Positions 1-7,786 are shown, numbered from the stretch's first letter. The stretch is 33,147 nucleotides of DNA from Verrucomicrobiota bacterium (GCA_008933025.1 WBXI01000018.1:1-33147), one strand, 5' to 3'. A program made the numbers and translations. The notes: a model not told the origin generated them from the sequence alone.

Positions 1-30
1 ACGCCGTTCTCGGCGAATCAATGCAACCGA

Positions 31-1077
31 ATGTTGCGCCTGACGTTGTTCATGGGGTTCTTCGTGTCCGTGGCCATGGGTCTTGCCGCGGCCGGCACGG
101 CGCCGTTGCCCCCGTTTCGCGAACTCCGCGAACTCATCCTCACCAATGCCGTCGGCATCACCGGGGAGCAACTCGACCAAGCCGCGGGCGCGGCGATCCT
201 CGCGTTGGTTCACGGACGGGTTCTGGAGTCCGGCGAAATCCCGAACGAGGAGTCCAATGCGCCCGCGATTGCCGGGAAACGCATTCATGACCCGGGATGC
301 GCCTACGTCCGTGCCGGACAGATCAGCCTTGGCTTCGCGCCCCAACTGGCGGCGATCCTTGCCGAGCCAAGCTTCGCGACCAATACCTTCGGGCTGATCC
401 TCGACCTCCGGTTCGCTGGCGGCACCGAATATGCCGGGGCTGCCAACGCGGCGGATCTTTTCGCCGCCGAGGCCGGGCCCCTCCTCGATTGGGGAACCGG
501 CCGGGCCGAGAGCACCGCCAAGACCAATGCGTGGTCGAGACCGGTCGTGGTGCTCGTGAACCGAGAGACGCGCGGCGCGGCGGAAGCCCTCGCCGGCGCC
601 CTCCGCGTGCAGCACTCCGCCCTCGTCATCGGCAACCGCACTTCCGGCACCGCCGCGATCCACCGCGACCTTCCCTTGCCCGACGGACGACGCCTGCGGA
701 TTGCCGCCGCGGGCGTGAAGACCGGCGATGGGCTCCCGCTGCCCTCCACCGGCCTTGTCCCGGACATCCAGGTCACCGTGCCCGCGGATGCGGAAAGGGC
801 TTATCTGGCCGACCCTTTCGCGTCGATCCCTGCGGCCACAAACATCGCCGGCGGCACCAATCGGCTGGCTTCGACGACAAAAACCCAACGCCGGATCACC
901 GAGGCCGATCTGGTCCGCGCCCGCAAGGCCGGGGAACCCGAACCCGATTCGGACGGTCCCTCGGCCACGCCCGCCACAACATCACAACCGGTCGCCACCG
1001 TACGCGACCCGGTGCTGGCCCGAGGGATCGACCTTCTGAAGGGCCTTCGCGTGCTGCAGTCGGCGCCAAAGCCCTAG
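31..1077 (+). CDS. Secreted S41 (C-terminal processing) peptidase homologue, probably inactive
   Basis: The 348-residue product begins with a hydrophobic signal peptide (about residues 1-21). It has the core of the S41/tail-specific protease fold: a GLILDLR strand at 121-127, the segment PVVVLVNRETRGAAEAL at 171-187, an ALVIGNRTSG segment at 197-206, and the late G-x-VPDI strand. In E. coli Tsp/Prc the catalytic Ser and Lys lie 25 residues apart, in SASASE and FGKG. The equivalent positions here are Gly182 and Thr207, so both catalytic residues appear to be lost. No PDZ domain is obvious, and the N-terminal region is much shorter than in CtpA. The C-terminus is a Pro/Thr-rich tail. A binding or scaffolding role in the periplasm is possible but unknown. 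ATG at 31 is used; an overlapping ATG at 21 is in another frame. Confidence 0.75.
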   Translation: MLRLTLFMGFFVSVAMGLAAAGTAPLPPFRELRELILTNAVGITGEQLDQAAGAAILALVHGRVLESGEIPNEESNAPAIAGKRIHDPGCAYVRAGQISLGFAPQLAAILAEPSFATNTFGLILDLRFAGGTEYAGAANAADLFAAEAGPLLDWGTGRAESTAKTNAWSRPVVVLVNRETRGAAEALAGALRVQHSALVIGNRTSGTAAIHRDLPLPDGRRLRIAAAGVKTGDGLPLPSTGLVPDIQVTVPADAERAYLADPFASIPAATNIAGGTNRLASTTKTQRRITEADLVRARKAGEPEPDSDGPSATPATTSQPVATVRDPVLARGIDLLKGLRVLQSAPKP

Positions 1078-1120
1078 ACGGTCCGCCGCCCGGAGGATCC
1101 AGACTTCACCCAACGAAGAA

Positions 1121-1144
1121 GCCGTCCCGATGGGGACGGCTTTT
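1121..1144. terminator. Intrinsic terminator between convergent genes
   Basis: A perfect 8-bp stem (GCCGTCCC / GGGACGGC) with a GATG loop is followed by TTTT on the plus strand. It lies between the convergent S41-like gene and the Fe-S carrier gene. On the minus strand the hairpin is followed by TTCTT, so it may stop transcription from both sides. Confidence 0.8.
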
Positions 1145-1161
1145 CGTTTTGGGGCGGGATA

Positions 1162-1530
1162 TCAGGCTTCGAAGGACTTGCCGCAGCCGCAGCTGCGGGC
1201 CGCGCGCGGATTCTGGATCTTGAAGCCTCCACCGGTCAGCGCATCGCTGAAATCCACGACGCTGCCGCGCAGGTAATCGGCGCTGAACGGATCGACCAGA
1301 ACACTGACCCCGTTGAACTCGGCGGTCTGGTCGTCATCCCGTTTCTCGTCGAACACCATGCCGTATTGGAGGCCCGAGCAGCCGCCGGCTTCCACGAACA
1401 CGCGGAGGTGCTTGCCGGTGTTTTCCGGATCCTCCGCCAGCATCGCGGAAATCTGACGGGCGGCGGACTCGGTGAGGGTCACCACCGACTCGGTGGCCAC
1501 GGGGGCGGGTTGGACGGTTTCAACGCTCAT
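1162..1530 (-). CDS. erpA: A-type iron-sulfur cluster carrier (ErpA/IscA/HesB family)
   Basis: The 122-residue protein matches the A-type carrier family. It has the three cluster-binding cysteines in the canonical arrangement: Cys51 in GGCSGLQY, and Cys114 and Cys116 in the C-terminal SCGCG motif. An N-terminal extension of about 15 residues precedes the conserved VTLTESAA start of the domain. The family accepts Fe-S clusters from the scaffold and delivers them to apo-enzymes in the cytoplasm. The gene lies 139 bp downstream of three sulfur-relay-like genes on the same strand. The gap is long enough for its own promoter, so joint transcription is possible but unproven. ErpA, IscA and SufA cannot be separated from the sequence alone; the symbol is a best guess. 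Confidence 0.9.
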   Translation of the reverse strand: MSVETVQPAPVATESVVTLTESAARQISAMLAEDPENTGKHLRVFVEAGGCSGLQYGMVFDEKRDDDQTAEFNGVSVLVDPFSADYLRGSVVDFSDALTGGGFKIQNPRAARSCGCGKSFEA

Positions 1531-1669
1531 GACGGCTCCAAACTAAAAACGACCGGTCTCCATGTCAAACCCGTGTCACGCAATTGCACCGGCGGAAACA
1601 AGGAACGACCGGCCGAACCCGCGGCCTCGATACGACCGCACCACCCCCCGTCCAATCGCTTCCTCTCGC

Positions 1670-1849
1670 TCACCAGGTCGCGATCGCGTCCACCGCGAAG
1701 ATCCGCTCGACCAGGGCCGCGTAGTCCGGGTTCTCCAGATTCAAGTCGACGATTTCCACCGTCAGGGTGGGATCCGATCTCGTCGCGTCCATGACGCCTT
1801 GGGCCAAGGCGTCCGCCGGACGGGTCACGACATGCAGCAGGGATTTCAT
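1670..1849 (-). CDS. Small DsrH/TusB-like protein, third gene of a sulfur-relay cluster
   Basis: This 59-residue protein starts KSLLHVVTRP and is the third member of a minus-strand trio whose first two genes look like TusD/DsrE and TusC/DsrF. E. coli has the same order, tusD-tusC-tusB. It is shorter than typical TusB (about 95 residues) and has no cysteine, so it could not carry a persulfide as some DsrH proteins are thought to do. The start is 5 bp from the stop of the upstream gene, implying co-translation. Assignment leans on position and the N-terminal strand and is tentative; a structural subunit of the complex is the simplest role. No strong Shine-Dalgarno sequence precedes the ATG. Confidence 0.6.
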   Translation of the reverse strand: MKSLLHVVTRPADALAQGVMDATRSDPTLTVEIVDLNLENPDYAALVERIFAVDAIATW

Positions 1850-1854
1850 CGGGA

Positions 1855-2214
1855 TCAAAAGCGAAGAACGTTCGTGGAGCGGGCGCAGAACCGGGCCAAC
1901 TCGGCATCGTCGATCGGCAGGATCGCCACCGGCGAATCCCCCAATTCGGCAAGCTCCCGAGCGCCGGCCTGCACCAGCACGGGCGAATCCGCGGAAACGG
2001 CGATCGGCAGATAGCGGACAAAATCGTCCTCGCCGATCAACTCGTCCACCCATTCGCCGGCCACCCGGATCGCGGATCCGTGAAGGTAGATCCGCACGTC
2101 GACTTTTTTCCAGGCAGCGACGCCCGCCGCGATCCGCACCGCCTCGGATGGCCGATGGCTCTTGCGAGGATCCGACGTCACGAGGATCAGGACCCGGGGT
2201 TTCGCGTCGCTCAT
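1855..2214 (-). CDS. DsrF/TusC-like sulfur-relay protein
   Basis: The 119-residue protein opens with a beta strand (VLILVTSDP) followed by a helix rich in small residues (EAVRIAAGVAAW) and a second strand (VRIYLHG). This is the alpha/beta pattern of the DsrE/DsrF superfamily. One cysteine (Cys110) sits near the C-terminus rather than in the usual active-site loop. It lies between the TusD-like gene (8 bp upstream) and the TusB-like gene (5 bp downstream), as TusC does in tusDCB. In E. coli the TusBCD complex passes persulfide sulfur towards tRNA 2-thiouridine; in sulfur oxidisers DsrEFH works with sulfite reductase. No Dsr gene is visible here, so a biosynthetic relay is more likely, but this is inference. 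Confidence 0.65.
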   Translation of the reverse strand: MSDAKPRVLILVTSDPRKSHRPSEAVRIAAGVAAWKKVDVRIYLHGSAIRVAGEWVDELIGEDDFVRYLPIAVSADSPVLVQAGARELAELGDSPVAILPIDDAELARFCARSTNVLRF

Positions 2215-2222
2215 GGGATGCT

Positions 2223-2540
2223 TCAGTTGAAGCTCACGAAACGATCGGTGCTGGCGATCAGGTCGCTGACGACGGTCAATCCCGCGTAGGCCGCCGTGTC
2301 GTCGACCGGGAGGCCCCGTTGATGGGCCCCGTATGCACAGGCGTAAAGCTTTAGCCCACGTCCCCGCAACGACTGGAGTTCCGGATCGCGGACGCCCGTG
2401 ACGCCGTCGTCGATGCAGTAGAGATAAACATCCACGCCACCGGCCAGCGCGGCTTGCGCAAGGCGGACACCGTGGCGAAATCCGGGTTCGGTGACGGCAC
2501 AGGACAGCAACAGGCCAAGCTTTCTGACGGGCACAGACAC
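2223..2540 (-). CDS. DsrE/TusD-like sulfur-relay protein with the conserved cysteine
   Basis: The 105-residue protein has the DsrE-family layout: strand KLGLLLS, helix GVRLAQAAL, strand VDVYLYCIDDGV, then GLKLYACAYGAHQRGL. Cys68 in that last segment occupies the position of the persulfide-carrying cysteine of TusD and DsrE. It is the first gene of a three-gene set read towards the Fe-S carrier gene. The start is uncertain: GTG at 2540 gives the best match to the domain, while an in-frame ATG at 2597 would add 19 mostly basic residues with no obvious role. It is divergent from rnhB, with about 130 bp between the two starts. Confidence 0.75.
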   Translation of the reverse strand: MSVPVRKLGLLLSCAVTEPGFRHGVRLAQAALAGGVDVYLYCIDDGVTGVRDPELQSLRGRGLKLYACAYGAHQRGLPVDDTAAYAGLTVVSDLIASTDRFVSFN

Positions 2541-2669
2541 GACGCGCAGGTAAGCGACGCGGGCGCGCGATGTCAAATGCCGCGAACCGACCGGCATCGG
2601 TTTGCCCCGAAACCCGGCCCTCGAAGCGCCCATTGCCACCATGGCCAACGCCCGCGAGAATCCCGGGAA

Positions 2670-3335
2670 ATGGCAACCCGACGGCTGCGACCGGACCGAT
2701 TTGTCCACGAACGCGACCTGGTCGCTCGCGGAATCCTGCGTTTCGCCGGCATCGACGAAGCGGGGCGCGGCCCGCTCGCTGGCCCCGTGGTTGCCGCCGC
2801 GGTGGTCCTTCCCTTGGCATGGATCCTCGACGGCATCCCGAGGGATCTCGAGGACTTGAACGATTCGAAACAGATCGACGAGGCGCGGCGCGACGAGTTT
2901 TTCCGACTGCTCACCACGATGCCGGGAGTCGAATTCGCGATCGCCGAATCGTCCGCCGAGCAAATCGATGCGTTGAACATCCTGCGCGCCACGCACCGCG
3001 CGATGAACGAGGCCCTGCAGGGCCTTCGGCCTGTCCCACCGCATGCCTTGGTCGATGGCAACCGCGTGCCGACGCTGCGGTGCGAACACACGCCCTTGGT
3101 CAAAGGGGACGGCCTCAGTTATTCGATCGCCGGGGCGAGCATCCTGGCAAAGGTCACCCGCGATCGATGGATGCGGGAAGCCCACGAACGCTGGCCGGTC
3201 TATGGATTCGACCAGCACAAAGGTTATCCGACGCCAATGCACCTCGAAGCGGTGGCGCGCCATGGTCCATGCCCGATCCATCGTCGAAGCTTCGCTCCGA
3301 TCCGTCGGCCGGCGCCCGAATTGTTTCCTCCGTGA
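2670..3335 (+). CDS. rnhB: Ribonuclease HII
   Basis: The 221-residue protein is a full-length type 2 RNase H. It has the signature GIDEAGRGPLAGP at 27-39, LNDSKQ at 63-68, ALVDG at 126-130 and ASILAKVTRDR at 156-166. The expected acidic quartet is present: Asp29, Glu30, Asp129, Asp165. The enzyme cuts RNA in RNA:DNA hybrids and removes single ribonucleotides misincorporated into DNA. I chose ATG at 2670, preceded by GAGAA, because the reading frame further upstream has a composition unlike the domain. The stop overlaps the GTG start of the next gene, so rnhB and yraN are probably translationally coupled, a gene pair seen in many bacteria. Confidence 0.95.
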   Translation: MATRRLRPDRFVHERDLVARGILRFAGIDEAGRGPLAGPVVAAAVVLPLAWILDGIPRDLEDLNDSKQIDEARRDEFFRLLTTMPGVEFAIAESSAEQIDALNILRATHRAMNEALQGLRPVPPHALVDGNRVPTLRCEHTPLVKGDGLSYSIAGASILAKVTRDRWMREAHERWPVYGFDQHKGYPTPMHLEAVARHGPCPIHRRSFAPIRRPAPELFPP

Positions 3336-3754
3336 AGGCCTTGTTCAATTGGTGGCGACCGAACAAATCCCTGCCGGTCCATCTGGAGCGTGGACGCCTC
3401 GGCGAGGATGCAGCCCGGACGTACCTTGGTCGGCGCGGCTTGAAGTTCCTTGCCGCGAACTATGAGGGGCGCGGCGGCGAAATCGACCTCGTCTTCCGGG
3501 ACGGCGAATGCCTGGTGTTCGTCGAGGTCAAGGCCCGGGCGGCCGGATCTTGGACCCGCCCCGCGGCGGCGGTCGACGAAGCGAAGCGCCGGCGCGTCTC
3601 GCGGACCGCCCTCGATTATCTCGCCGAAATCGGCAACCCCCGCGTGAAATTCCGTTTTGATATCGTCGAGGCCATGCTCGAAGGGAACGCGGTACAGGAA
3701 CTCCGACACCTGCCGGATGCATTCCCGCTCCATCGCCGCTATCGCTACGTATAG
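3332..3754 (+). CDS. yraN: YraN/UPF0102 family putative endonuclease
   Basis: The 140-residue protein carries the family hallmarks: GRLGEDAARTYL near the N-terminus, GGEIDLVFRDG at 48-58 and VFVEVKAR at 62-69. Together these give the restriction-endonuclease-like E-x-D ... E-x-K active-site pattern (Glu50, Asp52, Glu65, Lys67). The cellular role of the family is poorly defined; a part in DNA repair or recombination is usually suggested. The start chosen is GTG at 3332, which overlaps the rnhB stop in a GTGA. An in-frame ATG at 3269 would require a long overlap and adds non-conserved residues. It is convergent with the sigma factor gene, with a terminator hairpin between them. Confidence 0.88.
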   Translation: MKALFNWWRPNKSLPVHLERGRLGEDAARTYLGRRGLKFLAANYEGRGGEIDLVFRDGECLVFVEVKARAAGSWTRPAAAVDEAKRRRVSRTALDYLAEIGNPRVKFRFDIVEAMLEGNAVQELRHLPDAFPLHRRYRYV

Positions 3755-3821
3755 CAACGGCTCGACGGGCCGCCGGGCGGTTGGCCCGGCGCTCCAACCC
3801 GCTGCCCTCCGGACCGGAATC

Positions 3822-3858
3822 GCGTGCCGCGAGGCGCACGCGTCTCGCGGCACGCTTT
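3822..3858. terminator. Strong hairpin between yraN and the sigma factor gene
   Basis: Perfect 12-bp inverted repeat (GCGTGCCGCGAG at 3822-3833 and its complement at 3844-3855) with a 10-nt loop and a short TTT on the plus side. It sits in the 122-bp gap between two convergent genes. The T-tract is weak, so it may act as an mRNA-stabilising 3' hairpin as much as a terminator. Confidence 0.65.
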
Positions 3859-3876
3859 GAACGGGCTGCCGGGGCG

Positions 3877-5055
3877 TCAGGCCGCGAACTGCAGTGCCTC
3901 CCGGGTCTTGAGACGGTCGCGAAGTTTCCGCAAGGCCGCCGCCTCGAGCTGCCGGATGCGCTCCCGCGTCAGACCGAAATCAACGCCGATTTCCTCGAGC
4001 GTGCGCGGATCCCCGCCATCGAGCGCGAATCGTTCGTGCAGAATTCGTTGCTCGCGCCCACTCAGCGTGGCCACCAACTCGCGGATCAATTCCGCGTTGG
4101 TCTCGTTCGAAAGCCCTGCCCATGGCATCACGGCGTTCTCGTCGGCAATCACGTCCGCCACCCGACTGCTCTCGGGATCGTTGCCCAGCGGGGCATCTAG
4201 GGAAGTCGCCCCGATCGCGGCCGCGTCGCGCCAACGTCTCACGTCCTCCGCTTCCACCCCCATCTCGGCTGCCAACTCTCCATCGTCCGGGAAGTGCCCG
4301 ATCTCGGCCTCCAACAGGGTCTCCGCCTTCTTCATCCGCGCCAGTTCCTGAACGATGTGGATCGGAAGGCGGATGGCTTTGGACTGGTTCGAGAGGGCCC
4401 GTTTGATGGACTGCTTGATCCACCACGCCGCATAGGTACTCAGCTTCGCCCCCTTGGTGGGATCGAAACGTTCCACGGCGCGCATGAGGCCGATGTTGCC
4501 CTCGTTGATCAGGTCAAGGAGCGGAAGACCGAAATCCTCGTACTCCCGGGCAATCTTCACCACCAAGCGAAGGTTGGCTTTGATCATGTGCTCGCGGGCG
4601 GCGTCATCACCCGCCTGGATCTTGTTGGCCAACACCACTTCCTCCGCGGGCGTCAGCAGCGGGGTCTCCACGGCCTCGCGCAGATAGAGTCGCAGCGAGG
4701 TGTTCTCGTCCCACGGTCCCCGCTCGACCCGCCCCTCGGCCACGCCTTCGGCCTTTGATGGGGAAACGGTGCGGCGCACGGCAACGCCCGGGGAAGGTCT
4801 CCAACTGGACTCGTCCGAATCAACGGGAACCACCCTCGCCGTCGCGAGGGCCGAAGTGGGTATGATGACTTCGGCTGGCGCTTCCGGCACGGCGGATCGG
4901 GTCACCGACCGTTGGCTCTTGGTCGATCGCACCGACCTCTTGGCAGCGATCGACCTATCCTTGCGGATGGAACGCCCGGGAATCCGCCGGGCCTTCTTGG
5001 AATGACGGCCCACGTTCTTCGGGCTGTTTTTCGTGATCGTTGCGTTCGGTTTCAT
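3877..5055 (-). CDS. Group 2 sigma-70 family RNA polymerase sigma factor (RpoD/RpoS-like)
   Basis: The 392-residue protein contains region 1.2 (SLRLYLREAVETPLLTPAEE, 120-139), region 2 with the -10-binding helix (DLINEGNIGLMRAVERFDP, then YAAWWIKQSI), region 3, and region 4 ending with the -35-recognising helix-turn-helix (EIGVDFGLTRERIRQLE). Region 1.1 is absent; instead residues 1-55 are very basic and Ser-rich and look disordered. That layout fits a non-essential group 2 sigma (RpoS/SigA2 type) rather than the housekeeping factor. The start at 5055 is supported by GGAGAAGGA just upstream; an in-frame ATG 54 bp further up lacks this. About 400 nt of non-coding DNA precedes it, suggesting regulated or long-leader expression. 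Confidence 0.9.
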   Translation of the reverse strand: MKPNATITKNSPKNVGRHSKKARRIPGRSIRKDRSIAAKRSVRSTKSQRSVTRSAVPEAPAEVIIPTSALATARVVPVDSDESSWRPSPGVAVRRTVSPSKAEGVAEGRVERGPWDENTSLRLYLREAVETPLLTPAEEVVLANKIQAGDDAAREHMIKANLRLVVKIAREYEDFGLPLLDLINEGNIGLMRAVERFDPTKGAKLSTYAAWWIKQSIKRALSNQSKAIRLPIHIVQELARMKKAETLLEAEIGHFPDDGELAAEMGVEAEDVRRWRDAAAIGATSLDAPLGNDPESSRVADVIADENAVMPWAGLSNETNAELIRELVATLSGREQRILHERFALDGGDPRTLEEIGVDFGLTRERIRQLEAAALRKLRDRLKTREALQFAA

Positions 5056-5451
5056 AGTTCCTTCTCCGTTTACAACCGCCGGACCGGAAAGTTTCGACAT
5101 TGTCTGCATGGATGGTGCCAGCCCTCCGCCCCTGTCATTACGCCGGGTGCCAACCGGGCCGATATCATCGCGTTAGCCCATCTGACAGACCCACCCCATG
5201 GTTGTTCACGGTTCCCGGGTGGAATCCTTCGCGTAAAATCCAACCCAGCTTGGGTTCTGCATGGCAATCACTTGCGAGGCGTAGGATGTCCTTGCCCACG
5301 TTCGAACCCGATTTTCGGCAACCATACGACCTCCCGTCGGGCGTTTGAGCTACCAGCGAGCCAGAATGGCTCACAGCCCGCCCTCGATGAGTCGGGCAAG
5401 ACACAATTGGCAGGGAAAGTGCCGGGATGGATGGAAAACGAATCCCTCCAT
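5056..5451. other. Long intergenic region upstream of the sigma factor gene
   Basis: About 400 nt between the dxs terminator and the sigma factor start; both genes read on the minus strand. I see no convincing gene or known RNA. It holds a few short inverted repeats: AACCCA/TGGGTT around 5240-5255 and GAGCC/GGCTC around 5360-5375. It looks less GC-rich than its surroundings. It probably contains the sigma factor promoter and a 5' leader. No promoter stands out enough to be placed. Confidence 0.5.
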
Positions 5452-5489
5452 CAAAAACCAAAACCCCGACCGCCGGGAGGCGGTCGGGG
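5452..5489 (-). terminator. Intrinsic terminator of the dxs transcript
   Basis: Perfect 11-bp stem (CCCCGACCGCC / GGCGGTCGGGG) with a 4-nt loop, followed on the minus strand by TTTTGGTTTTTGA. It starts 33 bp after the dxs stop codon and ends the yheT-xseB-dxs group. Confidence 0.92.
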
Positions 5490-5522
5490 TGTCGGAAAAG
5501 CCATGCCCGGCAGGGCAGTGCC

Positions 5523-7508
5523 CTAGGCCACCTTCAGCGATGCCGGTGAGGCAAGCCCTTTCGAACCCATCCGCGCGCGGATTTGCTCGAGCAATCGCGG
5601 CACGGTCAACCCGTGGCGTTCGCGGAGGTAATCGACCGATGATGCGTGCTCGACGAACACATCCGGCCACGCCAACCGCACCACCGGCGTGGAAACCCCT
5701 GCCTCGGAATACGATTCGAGGACAGCGGAACCGTAGCCTCCCATCGCCACGTGATCTTCCAGCGTCGCGACCACATCGGCGGCCCGGCCGAAGAACTCGT
5801 GAACGGCGGCGTCGATGGGCTTGAAAAAGCGGGGATTGATCACCGCGACGTCGTAACCCTCGGCCTCCAGGCGGGCGGCGGCTTCGCGGGCCAACCGCAG
5901 CATGTTCCCCAATCCGAACAACGCGACCTTGCGGCCACCATTGCCGCGAAACGTCTGGATGACCTCGGCCTTGCCGATTTCCAGTACGCCCGGGATTTCC
6001 TTCACCGGGACGCCCTCGGCGGCACCCCGCGGGTAGCGGATGAAACTGGGGTGCGATTGCATGGTCGCGGTGAACATCATGTCCTGCAGCTCATCCTCGT
6101 CCTTCGGCGCCATGCCGACGACGTTGGGAAGGCAGCGAAGGAACGAGATGTCGAACAGACCGTGATGGGTTGGGCCGTCGTTGGCGGACAAGCCCGCGCG
6201 GTCCATGCAGAAGATCACGGGCAGGTCCTGCAGGCAGACGTCGTGGTGGATGCAGTCGTACGCGCGTTGCAGGAACGTGCTGTAGATGGCGACGACCGGG
6301 CGGAATCCCATCGTGGCCATTCCGGCGCCGAAGATCACGGCGTGTTCCTCGGCGATGCCGACGTCGTAGTATTGGCCGGGGAGGGTTTGCTCGAGCAGCT
6401 TCAGGCTGGTGCCGCTCGGCATGGCCGCGGTGATGCCCACCACGTTTTTGTTCTGCTGGGCGAGCTTTACCATGGTCCGCCCGAACACCTCCTGCCACAT
6501 CGGCGGCGTGCCCGCCGTCGCGGTGGCGGGTTGGCCGGTTTCGACGTCGTAGGGCCCGAGGCCGTGGAACTTTTCCGGGTACTTGAGGGCCGCCTCGAAT
6601 CCACGGCCTTTCTGGGTGAGCACGTGGATCACCACCGGCTCCGTGCAGGTCTTGGCAAACTCCAGCGTGCTGATCAGCAGCGGGATGTTGTGGCCATCGA
6701 TCGGCCCGAGGTACCGGATGCCGAATTCCTCGAACAACAGCGGCGTGCCGTGACCGCCTTTGCCGTCGGTCTCCGATGCCGGCGTGTGCTGGAGCGCGAC
6801 GCTGCTGGCGATGCCCTTGAGGGCTTCCTCCGCCTTGCCGCCAAGCATCGCCACCAACTCGCCCTTCGGGAGGCGGCGCAACCATGTCGAAAAATCCTTC
6901 GCCAGACGGTTGTACCGCGGGCTCGTGGTCAATTTCCCCAGATAGGTCGCGATCGCCCCGACGTTCTTGGCGATGCTCCACTCGTTGTCGTTCAGGATCC
7001 CGATGAACTTCTGGGTGGTCGACGCGATGTTGTTCAGCGCCTCGAACGAGACGCCGTTGGTCAGCGCGGCGTCACCGAACACGCAGACCACCTGCTCGTC
7101 GCTTTTCCGTTGGTCGCGCGCCGCGCACATGCCCAATGCCGCCGACAGCGCGGTTCCCGCGTGCCCGGCCCCGTAACAGTCGTGGTCGCTCTCCGTCCGC
7201 AATGCGAACCCGTTCAAACCGCCGGTCGTGCGGATGGTCCGAAACCGGTCCTTGCGGCCCGTCAGGATCTTGTGGACGTAGACTTGGTGGCTGACGTCCC
7301 ACACGAACTTGTCGCGCGGCGTCTCGAAGCACCGGTGCAGGGCGATGGTGAGTTCCACCACGCCGAGATTCGGTCCCAGATGTCCGCCGTTCTTGGCGAG
7401 TCCATCGATGAGTTCCTGGCGGATTTCGACCGCAAGTTGGGTCAATTGATCCACCGTGAGTTTCTTCACGTGTGCGGGAGAATCCACCATGTCGAGATAG
7501 CTGCTCAT
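5523..7508 (-). CDS. dxs: 1-deoxy-D-xylulose-5-phosphate synthase
   Basis: The 661-residue thiamine-diphosphate enzyme joins pyruvate and glyceraldehyde 3-phosphate in the first step of the MEP isoprenoid pathway. Conserved blocks include GGHLGPNLGVVEL (41-53), WDVSHQVYVHKILTGR (70-85), the cofactor-binding segment VFGDAALTNGVSFEALNN (143-160), GPIDGHN, QKGRGF, the catalytic-glutamate segment DVGIAEEHAV, and the C-terminal transketolase domain. The usual GDG cofactor motif reads GDA (145-147), while the following Asn (NN, 159-160) is kept. I recall the GDA form from other PVC-group Dxs proteins, so it need not mean loss of function. The ATG overlaps the xseB stop by 4 bp, so the two are translationally coupled. 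Confidence 0.95.
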   Translation of the reverse strand: MSSYLDMVDSPAHVKKLTVDQLTQLAVEIRQELIDGLAKNGGHLGPNLGVVELTIALHRCFETPRDKFVWDVSHQVYVHKILTGRKDRFRTIRTTGGLNGFALRTESDHDCYGAGHAGTALSAALGMCAARDQRKSDEQVVCVFGDAALTNGVSFEALNNIASTTQKFIGILNDNEWSIAKNVGAIATYLGKLTTSPRYNRLAKDFSTWLRRLPKGELVAMLGGKAEEALKGIASSVALQHTPASETDGKGGHGTPLLFEEFGIRYLGPIDGHNIPLLISTLEFAKTCTEPVVIHVLTQKGRGFEAALKYPEKFHGLGPYDVETGQPATATAGTPPMWQEVFGRTMVKLAQQNKNVVGITAAMPSGTSLKLLEQTLPGQYYDVGIAEEHAVIFGAGMATMGFRPVVAIYSTFLQRAYDCIHHDVCLQDLPVIFCMDRAGLSANDGPTHHGLFDISFLRCLPNVVGMAPKDEDELQDMMFTATMQSHPSFIRYPRGAAEGVPVKEIPGVLEIGKAEVIQTFRGNGGRKVALFGLGNMLRLAREAAARLEAEGYDVAVINPRFFKPIDAAVHEFFGRAADVVATLEDHVAMGGYGSAVLESYSEAGVSTPVVRLAWPDVFVEHASSVDYLRERHGLTVPRLLEQIRARMGSKGLASPASLKVA

Positions 7509-7786
7509 ACCGTTTCGGGGTCGTCGGCACCGTCCAGCGGTTCGTCGGGTTGCGCGGCCAATGCGCCGCCCAATCCCTGTTCCAACCGCTGCACCTGGAC
7601 TTCGGCTTCCGCAAGGCGCTCCTGGCAAAGGCGGTACAACCGCGTTCCCTCCTCGAAGCGTTGCAGAAGCTGCTCCAACGGAAGGTCGTCGGATTCCATC
7701 GCTTCCAGGATGGACTCCAACTTCTTCACGGCCTCTTCGAAAGCCGGTTGCTCGGCTTCCGCCGAGGCTTTGGCAGCCTTCGACAC
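7505..7786 (-). CDS. xseB: Exodeoxyribonuclease VII small subunit
   Basis: The 93-residue protein has the XseB signature: FEEAVKKLESILEAMESDDLPL followed by a second helix with FEEGTRLYRLCQERLAEAE, the helical hairpin that binds the C-terminal part of XseA. Its Asp/Pro-rich tail is poorly conserved. Exonuclease VII degrades single-stranded DNA in both directions. The large subunit gene xseA is not in the window. The start is GTG at 7786. The stop overlaps dxs (ATGA); xseB is also found beside isoprenoid genes (ispA, dxs) in many other bacteria. Confidence 0.92.
   Translation of the reverse strand: MSKAAKASAEAEQPAFEEAVKKLESILEAMESDDLPLEQLLQRFEEGTRLYRLCQERLAEAEVQVQRLEQGLGGALAAQPDEPLDGADDPETV

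Noticed and set aside
1855-2820. Possible N-terminal extension of the TusC-like protein past 2214
   Set aside because: The upstream part overlaps the TusD-like gene in another frame and lacks domain features. The ATG at 2214 matches the start of the fold.
5300-5309. GTTCGAACCC resembling a tRNA T-loop upstream of the sigma factor gene
   Set aside because: The flanking bases do not form a T-stem and no acceptor, anticodon or D-arm can be placed on either strand.
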